This document shows positions 29,762-41,442 of a stretch of DNA of 64,000 bases, piece by piece. Source of the stretch: Candidatus Caldilinea saccharophila (GTDB taxonomy: Bacteria; Chloroflexota; Anaerolineae; Caldilineales; Caldilineaceae); contig JADJVW010000002.1 of assembly GCA_016710365.1 (NCBI GenBank), positions 62,001-126,000 on the forward strand. The letters are read 5' to 3'. Position 1 is the first letter of the stretch, and the number at the start of each line of letters is the position of its first letter. The notes below the pieces were generated by a model. It saw only the letters and a program-made list of their open reading frames with translations, was not told the DNA's origin and did not search any database. Made by a program: the position numbers and the translations under genes.

Positions 29762-32700
29762 ATGCATCAGTTCGGACATTCCGACCGTCAACGACCCGAT
29801 CCGGCAAAATCACGCATCCAGATCCTCACATTTGGCACCCTTCAGGTCAAACGCGATGAACTGGCTGTCACCGAAAGTGATTGGCACACGCGTCAGGCGC
29901 GGCAACTGCTCAAGATATTGATCACGGAGCGCCCGCGTCCCGTTTCGACGGATCTGCTCATTGATATCTTGTGGCCGAACAGCACGCCGCACGCCGCGGC
30001 GACCACGCTGCGCAGCGCCATCAATGCCTTGCGCAATGTGCTCGAACCCGACCGGCCAAACCGCGCGCCGTCGCGCTACATCGTCACCCAGGCGCCAGGG
30101 TATGCTTTCCATTTAGCGCCCGAAATCTGGCTGGATGTTGAGGAGTACGACCATCTCTATAATCGCGCCCACAACACCGCCGACTCTGCGCTGCGCCTGC
30201 AACTGCTGACAAAAGCCATTGGCCTCTATGCGGACGACTATCTGATCAGCGACCCGTACGCCGATTGGCTGCAGGCGGAGCGCGAGCGGCTGCGCGAACG
30301 CTTTTTCAACGCCTTGCTCATGGTGGCCGACATCTATGCTGAATCGGGTCACTATGCCGATGCCATCACCGCGTGCCGCCGCATGTTGGCACGCGATGAA
30401 GTGCGCGAAAACGCCTATCAATCGTTGATGCGCTTTCAAGCCGAATCTGGCGACAGCGCTGGCGCTCTGCTCACCTACGAACGTTGCCGCACCATTCTCT
30501 CCGAGGAACTGGGGGCCGATCCCAGCCCCTTGACCCAAGCATTGCACCAGCGCATCCTCAACGGCGAGGTCGAACCGCGCCCTGTGAGCAACACGCCGCT
30601 CGTACTCGCGCCCTTGCCTGCCGCCATAACGCCGCCAATGATGGAGCCGGTGGGTGGACAGCCGGTCGAGCTGCCTCAGCGCACATTGCTCACTGTGCTC
30701 GATCCAGGGTACCCGTCGCTCTTTGTCGGACGGATGCAAGAGATGGCCTCTTTGCAAGATCGCCTGCAAAATGCGCTGCATGGACGCGGCGAGTGGCTGG
30801 CGCTGCAAGGCGAAGCCGGCGTTGGGAAAACGCGACTTGCCTATCAACTGCTCCACGAAGCAGCCGAGCGGGAAGCCACTGTGATCAGCGCCACCTGCCA
30901 GGCGCTCGAACGCGATCTCCCTTTCGCCCCGCTTGCCGATGCCTTGGGGCGCTATTTCTACGGCTTGCCGGAGGCCAATCTGCAGGCGCTGCCAGCCGCC
31001 ACGTTGGGCGCGCTGGCGCAGCTTATCCCCAGCCTGCAAGATCGCCTGCGCGATCCCTTGCAGGCTCCCACAGAAAATGCGTCAAACGCCGAAGAGAACC
31101 GCCAACGACTGATCGACAGCATCGTGACTGCTGTCGTCATGCTGGCCCAAATGCGCCCGCTGGTGCTCTTTGTGGATGACTTACAATGGGCTGACCCGGA
31201 TACGCTGGCGGTGCTGAATCGCCTGGTGCAGCGTCTGCCCAATCTGCCGGCCTTTCTGCTGATGGCTTACCGCGGGGAAGATCTGGCGGAAAACAGCGCG
31301 TTGGTGACCTTTACACACACGTTGAATCGCATTCAGCGCAACGCACAGTTGTCGGTGCCGCGTTTTGCACGCCAGCATGTACAGGAACTCGTCGAGCAAC
31401 ATTTGCAAGAGCAGCGCGCACACGACAAACCGCTTGCGCCTGAAGAGACGAGCCGGCTGGGAGACCTGCTGTTTGAAACCACGCAGGGCAACGCTCTGTT
31501 TGTGACCGAAGCGCTCCACAACTTCGATGAACGTCTGGCGTTGGCGCCGGATGGCGACGCGCTGGCCGCTTTGTTCGAAACCTCGTCACTTGACGGCTTT
31601 CGCTTTGCGCCCACCTTGCGTAGCCAGCGCATCCAGGAGATCATCATGGAACGCATCGACCGCTTGCCGATCGATGCGCGCGCCGTGCTCAACCTGTGCG
31701 CCGTCATTGGGCGCGATTTCAGCCTGGAACTGTTGGAATGCGCTGTGTCGCTCGATCCGCTGGGCGGGCTGGAAGCGCTGTTAAACCGTAAATTCCTCAT
31801 CGAGCGTCCCGACGAACGGCTCGATTTCGCCCATCACCTGGTGCGCCAAACTGTTTATGAGAACCTCAGCCTGCTGCAACGCCGTCGTTTGCATCTGGCA
31901 GTTGCCGAAGCACTGGTGGATTTAGGGCAGAGTGGGGTCAATCCGGGTGAAATCTCTTTCCATTATGCACACGCGGGCGCCGGTCACGGCTTGCTTGCCG
32001 CGCAATATGGCGTGCAAGCAGGCGAGAAGCTCTTGCAGGGCTATGGTTTCCGCCAGGCAGTCGATACATTCGACCGCACGTTGGAAATGCTCGATGCCTT
32101 ACCGGATGCTCCGCCGACCTCACACGCCGGACGCTGCAGGGGCGTGGCCTTGCGTATGAGAGCCTGTTCGACCCCGAAGGCGTGGCAAGCACCTATCGAC
32201 GGTTGCAAAGTTGGGCGCGCACGCACGGCGATCGAGCGTTGATCTTGGCGACCTACAGCCGCTTGACGACCGTGCTCGGTCTGCTGGGACAACAGGCCGA
32301 AAGCAACGAAGTGCTTGATGAATTTCTCCGCGCGATGATGCCGGGCGACGGCGACGCGCTGGCGTCGCGCGTGCTAGTTGACTTGCTCGAACGCCGGCGG
32401 CGCATTTACAGTCCGGATCGAGAGGATGACGACGGTCAATGGGCGCTTTATCAGCCAGCTCCGCCGCCCGTCGCTGACCCCGAAGCCGACATTTTACACA
32501 TCCTGGAGCCGGTGCACGCGGTGGTGCCGCTTTTTGAATATGGATGGGTGCTCTTGGTGCAAGGGCAGATGGGGGAGGCGACGCATATCCTCGAAGCGGT
32601 CGTCGACCTGGCAACGGAGACAAACCAGCCCTCGATTGCCAGCGCGGCCTATCATCAATTGGCCATGACAGCGCGCGTGTTGGGGGATATGGAGCAGAGT

Positions 32701-33282
32701 CAGGCGCTTAACGAAGAAAGCATTGCCATCAACCGCGCTGTCGCCGGTGCGGCCGGTGAATTGGGCAGCATGTTGCCGCGTATTTCCAGCGGCTTTTTAT
32801 CGTTGCACGCCGGGCGGCTTGATGAGGCTGAACGGCGCTTCCGCCGCGTCGCTGATATGTTGGGCGACCGTGTGTTCTTTCACAACTACCGCAACAGCGC
32901 GGAGATTGGCCTGGGGTTGGTGGCGTTGGCGCGCGGCGATCTCGAGCAAGCGCGTCGTCTGTTGGAGGCGGTGCAGGCCGACAGCGCCAACATTTATCCC
33001 TACACCTATGTTCAGGCGCTGCTCGGGCTGGCGCGCCTGGCGGACGTTGGGCAGAACGCAGCAACCCGTGATAGGTTCTTGCGCAAAGCGCTGCGTTTTG
33101 CAGGGCAGCGCAGCCTGCTCGAAGAATACATGAGCGTGCTGGTTGAGGTGACGCGTATGGATGCAACCACGGCGCCGCGTGAAAACCTGATCGATTCCAT
33201 CCTTGAGTACGTTGAAGCGATCAACTTCGAATCAGGCGTCGCCACCCTTTATGCCCTGCGCAACCCTCTCCGCGCGGCGTAA
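29762..33282 (+). CDS. SARP/BTAD regulator with AAA ATPase and TPR region (frame break near 32115)
   Basis: A large AfsR/LuxR-ATPase-like regulator of about 1,170 residues. It comprises an N-terminal winged helix (IQILTFGTLQVKRDELAV), a bacterial transcriptional activation domain (about 125-275, TAP-like helices ending LTQALHQRILNG) and an AAA_16-type ATPase. The ATPase has Walker A GEAGVGKTRLAYQ (about 350) and Walker B VLFVDDLQWADPDTLAVLNR. A helical repeat half follows. The first frame ends at 32242 in nonsense; LTRRTLQGRGLAYESLFDPE resumes one frame over at about 32112 and runs to 33282. Such proteins act as ATP- or ligand-gated transcription activators. The divergent secreted gene upstream is a plausible target. 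Confidence 0.8.
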
Positions 33283-33355
33283 CGCTCTCAGCAGGACATG
33301 GCTCCATCAGGTCATAAGTCCCTTTACACATTACGCCTCACTCATCACCAAAAGA

Positions 33356-33383
33356 AATCGGATGGCCTGCAGGCCATCCGATT
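33356..33383. terminator. 28-bp perfect palindrome between convergent genes
   Basis: AATCGGATGGCCTG and CAGGCCATCCGATT form one uninterrupted dyad in the gap between the SARP-AAA-TPR stop (33282) and the LysM-PA14 stop (33508). Position between convergent ends suits a bidirectional terminator. Nothing else was seen in 33283-33507. Confidence 0.6.
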
Positions 33384-33507
33384 CGGAAGTTTCGTTCAAT
33401 TTACACAAGCCGCTGTATTCTATCATCGCCCATGACGAAACGCTGGCTTGCAGCTTGGCATCCGGTGTGCGGAGTGTTGCCCAACGCCCCACCTCCCGGA
33501 TTCGCTT

Positions 33508-34448
33508 CTACAATCTCGCATACTTCACATAGATCACCGCTACTCCACCCTCCTGGAAATATTCGACGCGGATGGTGTGCCATCCTGTGCCCAAGCTGAT
33601 ATCGTTGAAAACACTCAGCGCCGGCCCGACGCGCCAGGCGTCCACCACAAGCCGGTCGTCTACAAAGATACGCACACCGTCATCCACCGTAGCAAAGAAG
33701 CGATAGGTGCCGGCATTCAACCAGGCGGTCTGATTCCACTTTACACTGAAGTTGGAGCCAGGCATCCCGCCGCCAGGCCCCACGTACCCCAGTCGAACGC
33801 AATCGCGTTGTCCTGCCGCACGAACGCCGGCGGGGGCGCGAAGTCGCGATTGGCGTAATACTCCCCGATCCACACGCCTTGCACAGGCGGAGGAGGCGGT
33901 GGAGGAGGCGGTGGAGGAGGCGGTGGAGGCGGTGGTGGTGGTGGCGGTGGTGGCGGTGGATTCCAACCACCCGGAATGCATAACCGGGCGCCGGCCACGA
34001 TGTGGTTCCAGTTCCAGATGCCATTGCATGAGGCCAGCGTCTGAAGGTTGACGCCGTACCAACGGGCAATGCCACTCAGGGTCTCGCCATGCCGGACGAT
34101 ATGGGTGGCGCGACAGGCGCAACCCGGCCCTGGGTCTGGCGGACACCAGGAGGGAATGCATAGTCTTTGCCCTGCAAAAATATGGTTCGGGTTCCAGAGA
34201 CCATTGGCCTGCATGATGGCTTGCACGGTAGTGCCGTACCACGCCGCGATGCTGGAGAGCGTTTCTCCAAAGCGCACGGTATGGACGTTTGCACATCCCC
34301 ATTGCCCTGACTGTGCTGTAGGCGCGGCGGACTCAGGGGGCGCTGCCGACGCCGCACCTGGGAACAACGCGCCAAGCAAAGTCAACACCAGCATGAAGGC
34401 CAGCAGGGCGCGCCGTAAAGGACGCAACGATGCCGGTAAGAACTTCAT
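33508..34448 (-). CDS. Secreted LysM-polyproline-PA14 protein (frame break near 33787)
   Basis: A signal peptide (LLAFMLVLTLLGALFPGAAS) is followed by two LysM domains (HTVRFGETLSSIAAWYGTTV and HIVRHGETLSGIARWYGVNL, each closing with AGQ/ARLCIP), which bind peptidoglycan or chitin-like glycans. A tract of 25 consecutive prolines follows, and then a PA14-like beta-barrel (NAGTYRFFATVDDGVRIFVD, VEYFQEGGVAVIYVKY). The last domain reads one frame away from the rest; the switch falls in a TGGGG run at about 33785-33790. The polyproline would form a stiff rod holding the sugar-binding PA14 domain away from the wall. It may be a cell-surface or sheath adhesin. Confidence 0.8.
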
Positions 34449-34624
34449 AATGACGACTCCTTTCCTTAACTACAAACGAGATGACCTGTTGTTCGGGACA
34501 GGATTATATTCAAACGTTTGCCGGCGCTGCACTTCACGGAAGGGCCAGTTCACAGTACAGATGCTGTGCCGGACAATCGTTGAACTTCACACAAAAATCA
34601 TATTTCACGCTCAGAACTCTACAC

Positions 34625-36031
34625 TTAGAATTCCACGCTGAAGCCACGCTCCGGTGCGCTGACGCGCGCAAAGCCATCGCTGCGCAGTAATTCCAGCAGC
34701 ATGTCTGCTGCCTGAGGTTCTCCATGCACTAGAAATAGTTGTTGTAAGCGTTTTTGGTCGAGGCTGCCGGCCCATTCCCGCAACTCGCGCTGATCGGCGT
34801 GGGCGCTGTACCCGTCGATGGTTTCGACGGGTGCACGCACATCGTACATGTCTCCAAAAATCCGCACACGTTTCTCACCGTCCTTGAGTTTTCGCCCTAA
34901 GGTCTGTTCGGCTTGGAAACTGACGAGCAAAATCGTGTTGCGCGCATCTTCGATGTTATTCTTCAGATGGTGTAAAATACGTCCACTTTCGGCCATGCCG
35001 CTCGCACTGATGATAATGGCCGGGTCGCTCAGATGGTTCAGTTGTTTGCTGCGTCTGACTTCACGCACATATTCGATCTGTGAGTAATCAAAGGGGCTGC
35101 GTCGGTTGCCGTCTACGAGAAACTGTTGCACTTCTTCGTTCCATGCCTCTGGATGCATCCGAAAAACATCGGTGGCATTGACCGCTAAGGGGCTGTCCAC
35201 GAAGACACGCGTCGCCGGAATGTCGCCGTTGGCATCCAACTGATTCAAGGCATAGACCAACTCCTGCGTACGCCCAACGGCAAAGGCTGGAATAATCACC
35301 TTGCCGCGCCGACGCGCCGTGCCGATCACCACATCGCGCAATCTCTTGCGCGCGCTTTCATACGTATCGTGCAGGCGATCGCCGTAGGTGCTTTCCATGA
35401 TGAGGATATCGGCTGCATCGAAGTGTTCAGGCGATTGCAGAATCGGGCTGCCAGGACGGCCAATATCCCCGCTGAAGACCAGGCGCCATTGCTTGTCCGT
35501 CTGCGCCTCACGGATGTCAAGCTGCACCGAGGCCGCGCCGAGGATGTGTCCCGCTGGAATGAACGTTGCCTCGACGCCGTCGGCCACAAGGATCGGCCGG
35601 TGAAAGCTGATGCCGACGAATTGCTCCAGGGAAAGTCGTGCGTCGGCCTGCGTGTAGATTGGTTCGACGGGCGGTTCACCCTGACGCTGGCGTCGCTTGT
35701 TGAGATAGGCTACATCCTGTTCCTGAATGTGGCCGCTGTCCATCAACATGTACGTGCACAGGTTGCGCGTGGCTGATGTGCACCAGATGTTGCCGCGAAA
35801 ACCATTTTTGCAAAGGTTGGGCAGGTTGCCGCTGTGGTCGATATGCGCGTGGCTAAGCACCACGGCGTCAAGCGTGGCTGGATCAAATGGAAAATTGAGG
35901 TTGCGTTCGTAAGTCTCGGCGCGCCGCCCCTGAAATAGGCCACAGTCCAGCAAAATGCGCCGGTTGTTGACCTCTATCAGATGCATCGAGCCGGTCACTT
36001 CCCTTGCCGCACCAAAAAAAGTGATCCGCAT
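34625..36031 (-). CDS. MBL-fold beta-CASP nuclease (RNA-processing type)
   Basis: A 468-residue metallo-beta-lactamase nuclease: MRITFFGAAREVTGSMHLIE opens the fold, VVLSHAHIDHSG binds zinc, and the beta-CASP insert carries FAVGRTQELVYAL and SASGMAESGRILHHL. The closing RMMBL part has GYSAHADQREL. The order and length match the CPSF73-like/YsiA-type exonucleases that process RNA. ATG 36031 is the conserved start, preceded by AAGGAAT; an extension to 36094 lacks family similarity. It follows the LysM gene's upstream gap and could share a transcript with it, although 176 bases separate them. Confidence 0.88.
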   Translation of the reverse strand: MRITFFGAAREVTGSMHLIEVNNRRILLDCGLFQGRRAETYERNLNFPFDPATLDAVVLSHAHIDHSGNLPNLCKNGFRGNIWCTSATRNLCTYMLMDSGHIQEQDVAYLNKRRQRQGEPPVEPIYTQADARLSLEQFVGISFHRPILVADGVEATFIPAGHILGAASVQLDIREAQTDKQWRLVFSGDIGRPGSPILQSPEHFDAADILIMESTYGDRLHDTYESARKRLRDVVIGTARRRGKVIIPAFAVGRTQELVYALNQLDANGDIPATRVFVDSPLAVNATDVFRMHPEAWNEEVQQFLVDGNRRSPFDYSQIEYVREVRRSKQLNHLSDPAIIISASGMAESGRILHHLKNNIEDARNTILLVSFQAEQTLGRKLKDGEKRVRIFGDMYDVRAPVETIDGYSAHADQRELREWAGSLDQKRLQQLFLVHGEPQAADMLLELLRSDGFARVSAPERGFSVEF

Positions 36032-36233
36032 CGAAGCGGTATTCCTTTCCGGCAATAGCACAAGAAACGTGCTGACGCCGTGCAAGCATAGCAATATGAT
36101 TTGCCATGCGCGTTGTTATTCCTTCTGCATATTGTAATGCATTTTGAAATAAGTTCAACCCCCTAAATTTGCAGTTTTGCGATTTTTCTACCGTTTTTTC
36201 GGAAAAATGCGTCTTTTTGTGTAGACTAGGCTG

Positions 36234-36869
36234 ATGAAGACACCAATTGCCGCACGCTTTTCTGCTTTCACGCTCCTTGCCGCCTTGTTGTATGCGCTGT
36301 TGGTCATGGCGCCCGGCCTGCGTATTGTCGGGGTCTCCTTCCCGCGTCAGGTATGGCTGCTGGAAAACGCCGTGCTGTGGAAACTTGGCCTGTGGCTGTG
36401 GCTGGCGATGATCTTCGGTTGGCTGTGGCTCGTCGTTTCGCTGTTGTGGACGTATCTGCCGTCACGCCGCATGGCGTCGATGCTGCAATGCGGGCTGTTG
36501 GTGATCGGGACCACGCTGGCTATTGGCGGCATCACCGTGTGGATGGCCGGCCTGCCTGCTATCTTGGGAGTACCGTCTGTCAACGAATTGCTGCCGCTGG
36601 TGGATGCACTGGCGCTAGGCATGATGGGCGCGGGCGCGTGCGTGGGCGGCAGCGCCATTGTCTGGATCGGCGTCGATTTACTGCGCTACAGCTCGCTTGC
36701 GCGCTCCTGGGTGGGCGTAGCAATTGGCGCGGGTCTGCTGTTGCTGCCGTCGCCCTGGCTGCTGACCTTCCCGTGGCATCTGGTGGGCGCGGCGATCTGC
36801 TGGCTGGTCTGGGCGCTTTACTTGGCGCGTATGCCGCGCCTGCCCAGCGCGTATTCAGAAATGGGGTAG
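36234..36869 (+). CDS. Unrecognised six-helix membrane protein
   Basis: A 211-residue, strongly hydrophobic protein with about six membrane helices (for example LLAALLYALLVMAPGL, LWLWLAMIFGWLWLVVSLLW, WVGVAIGAGLLLLPSPWLLT). No family motif was recognised. ATG 36234 follows an AT-rich region that could hold a promoter. The neighbours (a nuclease transcribed away, and adenine deaminase after a repeat-filled gap) give no clue to its role. Confidence 0.6.
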   Translation: MKTPIAARFSAFTLLAALLYALLVMAPGLRIVGVSFPRQVWLLENAVLWKLGLWLWLAMIFGWLWLVVSLLWTYLPSRRMASMLQCGLLVIGTTLAIGGITVWMAGLPAILGVPSVNELLPLVDALALGMMGAGACVGGSAIVWIGVDLLRYSSLARSWVGVAIGAGLLLLPSPWLLTFPWHLVGAAICWLVWALYLARMPRLPSAYSEMG

Positions 36870-36909
36870 CGGAGCGAGGGCGTCAAGAAAATCGAACAGT
36901 CGCCGCTTG

Positions 36910-36954
36910 GGCGACAGTCATTGCTGACAGTCACTGCTGACAGTCACTGTCGCC
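36910..36954. repeat. GACAGTCACT-type direct and inverted repeats
   Basis: GGCGACAGTCA, CTGACAGTCACTG and CTGACAGTCACTG follow each other and close with ACTGTCGCC, so the ends pair as an imperfect hairpin. The core matches the hairpin after clpC (27091-27124). It lies 30 bases before the GTG of adenine deaminase. Confidence 0.55.
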
Positions 36955-36984
36955 TGCAATTAGTCTTGGAAAGGTGACATCATT

Positions 36985-38703
36985 GTGGATAAAAGTCTTT
37001 TGCTAGCCGTCGCGCGGGGCGATCGTCCGGCTGATCTGGTGTTGCGCGGCGGGCGCGTGGTGAATGTCTTCTCCGGCGAAATCGAAGAGGCGGAGATCGC
37101 GCTTGCAGGCGATCTGATCGTCGGGGTGGGTGCGGGCTATGCCGCCCATGAAACTATCGATTTGGGCGGCGCTTTCGTTGCGCCCGGCTTGATCGATGCG
37201 CACGTGCACATCGAGAGTAGCCTTTGCACCCCTGCCCAATTTGCCCAGGCAGTCGTGCCGCATGGTGTGACGACAGCCGTCACCGACCCGCACGAGATCG
37301 CCAACGTGGCCGGGGTCGCCGGGGTGCGCTTCATGGCGCAGAGCAGCATCGGCCTGCCGCTGAGCGTGGTGGTGATGGCTTCCTCTTGCGTGCCGGCGAC
37401 GCACATGGAGACCAACGGCGCCACACTTGCCGCCACCGATCTTGCACAACTGCTTGAGGAAGGCGTCGTTCACGGGCTGGCGGAGGTGATGAACTTCCCC
37501 GGCGTGGTCAACGGCGACCCGGCGATGCTGGCCAAACTTGCCGCCTTCGAAGGACGCGCGCGCGACGGGCACGCGCCCGCGCTCTCCGGCAAGACGCTCA
37601 ATGCGTATGTGGCCGCCGGCATCGGCAGCGAACATGAATGCACGACCGTCGCCGAGGCGCGCGAAAAACTGGCGCGCGGGCTGTACATCCTGATTCGCGA
37701 GGCGACGAACGCCCACAACTTGCACACGTTGCTGCCGATGATCACCGAGCAGAACAGCCGGCGCATCTGCTTCTGCACCGACGACCGCATCCCCAGCGAC
37801 CTGATCGACCAGGGCACGATCGATTACATGGTGCGCGAGGCGATTCGGTTTGGTGTTGCGCCCGTCACGGCGCTGCGCATGGCCACGCTCAACACCGCGG
37901 AGTGGTTTGGCCTGCACGACCGCGGCGCGCTTGCCCCCGGACGTCGCGCCGATTTGATCGTGTTCGACCGCCTTGAGGAGTTGCGCCCGCACCTGGTTTT
38001 TGCAAACGGGCGGCTGGTGGCCGAAAACGGCGTAATGCGGGAAATGTCCCTGCCTAAAACCGCCGCCATTCTGTCTACATTAGGCGGCGCCGTCAACGTA
38101 GCTTGGAAGTCAATCGATCTGCGCATCCCCGCTGCCAGGCGCCAGATGCGCGTGATCGGCACGCTGCCGAACCAACTGGTCACCGAGGAGCGCATTCTGG
38201 CGGCGACGGTGCAGGATGGCTATGCGGTCGCCGATCCGTCACAGGATGTGCTCAAGATGGCCGTCATTGAGCGACACAAAGGCAGCGGCGCGTGTGGGCT
38301 TGGCTTCATCCAAGGGATTGGGCTGCGCCGCGGGGCCATGGCGGGCACGGTGGCTCACGATCACCACAATCTCGTTGTCATCGGCGCGGATGACGCTTCG
38401 ATGCTGGCGGCCGCGCGCGCCGTGGCGGAAATGGGCGGCGGGTTGGCTGTGGCGGAAGGCGGCGAACTCCTGGCGCTGCTGCCGCTGCCCGTGGCCGGCC
38501 TGATGAGCGATCGTCCCATCGCCGAGGTGCGCCGCGGCTACGATGCGCTGATTGCGGCGGCGCAGGCGCTCGGCTCGCCGCTGCACGATCCTTTCATGGC
38601 GATGAGCTTTATGGCGCTGGAGGTGATTCCCAAACTGAAACTCACCGACCAGGGGTTGGTGGATGTCGAACAGTTTCAGATTGTGCCGCTCTTTGTTGAA
38701 TAG
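36985..38703 (+). CDS. ade: Adenine deaminase
   Basis: Deaminates adenine to hypoxanthine in purine salvage. The 572-residue amidohydrolase opens with DLVLRGGRVVNVFSGEIEEA and carries the metal site PGLIDAHVHIESS. It also has VTDPHEIANVAGVAGVRFM, SSCVPAT and GSEHECT. The extra C-terminal domain of bacterial Ade is present (IERHKGSGACGLGFIQGIGL and AGTVAHDHHNLVVIGADD). Length and motif order match E. coli Ade. GTG 36985 lies eight bases after GAAAGGTG. It is followed by a short tandem repeat and the aminotransferase gene, possibly read separately. Confidence 0.94.
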   Translation: MDKSLLLAVARGDRPADLVLRGGRVVNVFSGEIEEAEIALAGDLIVGVGAGYAAHETIDLGGAFVAPGLIDAHVHIESSLCTPAQFAQAVVPHGVTTAVTDPHEIANVAGVAGVRFMAQSSIGLPLSVVVMASSCVPATHMETNGATLAATDLAQLLEEGVVHGLAEVMNFPGVVNGDPAMLAKLAAFEGRARDGHAPALSGKTLNAYVAAGIGSEHECTTVAEAREKLARGLYILIREATNAHNLHTLLPMITEQNSRRICFCTDDRIPSDLIDQGTIDYMVREAIRFGVAPVTALRMATLNTAEWFGLHDRGALAPGRRADLIVFDRLEELRPHLVFANGRLVAENGVMREMSLPKTAAILSTLGGAVNVAWKSIDLRIPAARRQMRVIGTLPNQLVTEERILAATVQDGYAVADPSQDVLKMAVIERHKGSGACGLGFIQGIGLRRGAMAGTVAHDHHNLVVIGADDASMLAAARAVAEMGGGLAVAEGGELLALLPLPVAGLMSDRPIAEVRRGYDALIAAAQALGSPLHDPFMAMSFMALEVIPKLKLTDQGLVDVEQFQIVPLFVE

Positions 38704-38745
38704 AACTTTTTGAATAGAACCTTCTGAATAAAACTTTTCGGATAG
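38696..38745 (+). repeat. 14-bp tandem repeat overlapping the ade stop
   Basis: TTGAATAGAACTTT, TTGAATAGAACCTT, CTGAATAAAACTTT and a partial fourth unit run in tandem. The first unit contains the last sense codons and TAG of ade. The remaining 150 bases to the aminotransferase show no clear promoter except AT-rich ATATGATACC near 38820. Confidence 0.6.
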
Positions 38746-38924
38746 CGCAGCGCGGATAAAGCAACACAGAGAAACATCGTTGCAAAACCGGATCGATGTC
38801 ACCGTTGCGCCAACCACATGATATGATACCAAATTTATAAAGCTGGCTCAGAGTGGAGTCAGCAGCCGCGACGTGGCGCACAGGCATTGACGGATTGATT
38901 AATTTTTATCCAAAGAGGTTGGCT

Positions 38925-40121
<1,197 letters not shown>

Positions 40122-40127
40122 GCGAGC

Positions 40128-40997
40128 GTGTTCGAGCGTTTTGTCGTCAGCAACCAGGCCGGTCCCCAACGGCTCGACCGCGTCCTGCGCGCCCGCTATC
40201 CCGAAAGCGGGCGCCAGGCCATCCAACAATTGATCAACCGTCGTCAGGTGCAGGTCAACGGGCGCACCGTCTGGCTGGCCTCCTGGGAGATCAAGCACGG
40301 CGACGCTATCGCGGTGCTCGCCGCGCCAGAGCAGTTGCCCGACCAACCCGACCGCTTTGACCCCGCCTGGTTGATCGCCGATGAGGGCGATCTGCTTGCT
40401 GTAGACAAACCGGCCGGCCTGCTTTCCGAACCCAAGCGCGGGTCGGATCGACCTTCGCTGCTGCAACTCGGCCAGGAGCGTTTCGGCCCCCTCACCCTTT
40501 TTCATCGCCTCGACCGCGATACATCGGGCGTCATGCTGTTGACGCGCGGCGGGGCCATCAACGCGCTGCTCGCCCAAGCCTTCCAGGCGAGGCTGGTCGT
40601 CAAGGAATATCGAGCGGTCGTCGCGGCGCCCAACCGTTTGGCGGCAAGCGGCGTCATCGACGCGCCTCTTCGCGCCAGCCAGCGCCGCCGCGATTGCATG
40701 GAAATCGCCGAAAAGGGCCGCCAGCGCGCGCTCACCCGCTATGCCGTGCTGGCGGCGACGGCGGAGCTCACCTGGGTGCGTCTCTTCCCGGAAACGGGGC
40801 GGCAGCATCAACTTCGCGTGCATCTAAGTTCTCTTGGCGCACCGGTGCTTGGCGACAGGCTGTACGGCGTCGCGGAGTCGGCGCCGCGGCTGATGTTGCA
40901 CGCGCACAGAATCGAATTGCCCGCAGCGATCTTTGGCGCCGCGCGAGCCTATGGGTCGCCCTTGCCGGCCGGGTTTGAACCCCCAGTGACTCCTTGA
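40128..40997 (+). CDS. RluA-family pseudouridine synthase
   Basis: A 289-residue enzyme that isomerises uridine to pseudouridine in RNA. An N-terminal S4-like domain (LDRVLRARYPESGRQAIQQL, RRQVQVNGR) precedes the catalytic domain with LLAVDKPAGLL, the catalytic Asp in LFHRLDRDTSGVML, and the late GRQHQLRVHLSSLGAPVLGD. The start is GTG 40128, just after the aminotransferase stop, so the two are likely co-transcribed. The stop at 40995-40997 coincides with the left edge of an IS relic. The C-terminus may therefore have been rewritten by that insertion, though it looks complete. Confidence 0.9.
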   Translation: MFERFVVSNQAGPQRLDRVLRARYPESGRQAIQQLINRRQVQVNGRTVWLASWEIKHGDAIAVLAAPEQLPDQPDRFDPAWLIADEGDLLAVDKPAGLLSEPKRGSDRPSLLQLGQERFGPLTLFHRLDRDTSGVMLLTRGGAINALLAQAFQARLVVKEYRAVVAAPNRLAASGVIDAPLRASQRRRDCMEIAEKGRQRALTRYAVLAATAELTWVRLFPETGRQHQLRVHLSSLGAPVLGDRLYGVAESAPRLMLHAHRIELPAAIFGAARAYGSPLPAGFEPPVTP

Positions 40998-41286
40998 GCA
41001 AAGAGATATCGTCTGCACGATACGTTGCCTGCGTCGGGCAAGCTGCCGGATGTGTGCTTTCGGCGCATCAAGCTCAAAGCCGCAAACGAGGCTGGCAGGC
41101 AGCAAGTGCTGACCATTGGCATGATTTCATGCCCTTCTGTCCCAGGGCCAAAATCCGAGAACGCACCATCTCGCCTGCACACCAACTCAATCGCTTCGTC
41201 TATCACGAAAACTGGCTTCACAACCTCCGTCATCTCCACTTCCTCCACTGGTTTGTGCACCTACCACAGAAAATGCTAGAACTAGG
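40996..41286 (+). mobile_element. Internally deleted IS relic with right terminal repeat
   Basis: Positions 40996-41118 are nearly identical to the complement of 56266-56390 and encode part of a transposase N-terminal region (YRLHDTLPASGKLPDVCFRR). The sequence then jumps to what looks like the transposase C-terminus (SPAHQLNRFVYHENWLHNLR) and ends at CCACAGAAAATGC-TAGAACTAGG (41264-41286). That sequence recurs in opposite relation to the transposase at 56632-56654, so it is probably the terminal inverted repeat. The left end and the first ~45 residues are gone. The family was not named with certainty. Confidence 0.6.
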
Positions 41287-41347
41287 GAATTCCTGGCGCT
41301 TGGCATGGATGAACCCTTCGGCTAGGGATCGGTCACACCCAGAACGC

Positions 41348-41390
41348 AATAGACCATCCTGGAAGCCGGCGGCCTGCAGGATGGTCTATT
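41348..41390 (-). terminator. 14-bp hairpin after the clostripain-like gene
   Basis: AATAGACCATCCTG (41348-41361) pairs exactly with CAGGATGGTCTATT (41377-41390). It lies about 50 bases past the stop of the minus-strand protease gene and separates it from the IS relic. Confidence 0.65.
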
Positions 41391-41442
41391 GGACATCTCG
41401 TTGTTAGCGAGTCGCTATCCAACGAACGTTGGTATGGTTCTC

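Noticed and set aside
33885..33965. GGAGGCGGT-rich simple repeat that could be a satellite or G-quadruplex element
   Set aside because: It encodes the 25-proline linker in frame with the LysM domains, so coding explains it; secondary structure remains possible but unsupported.
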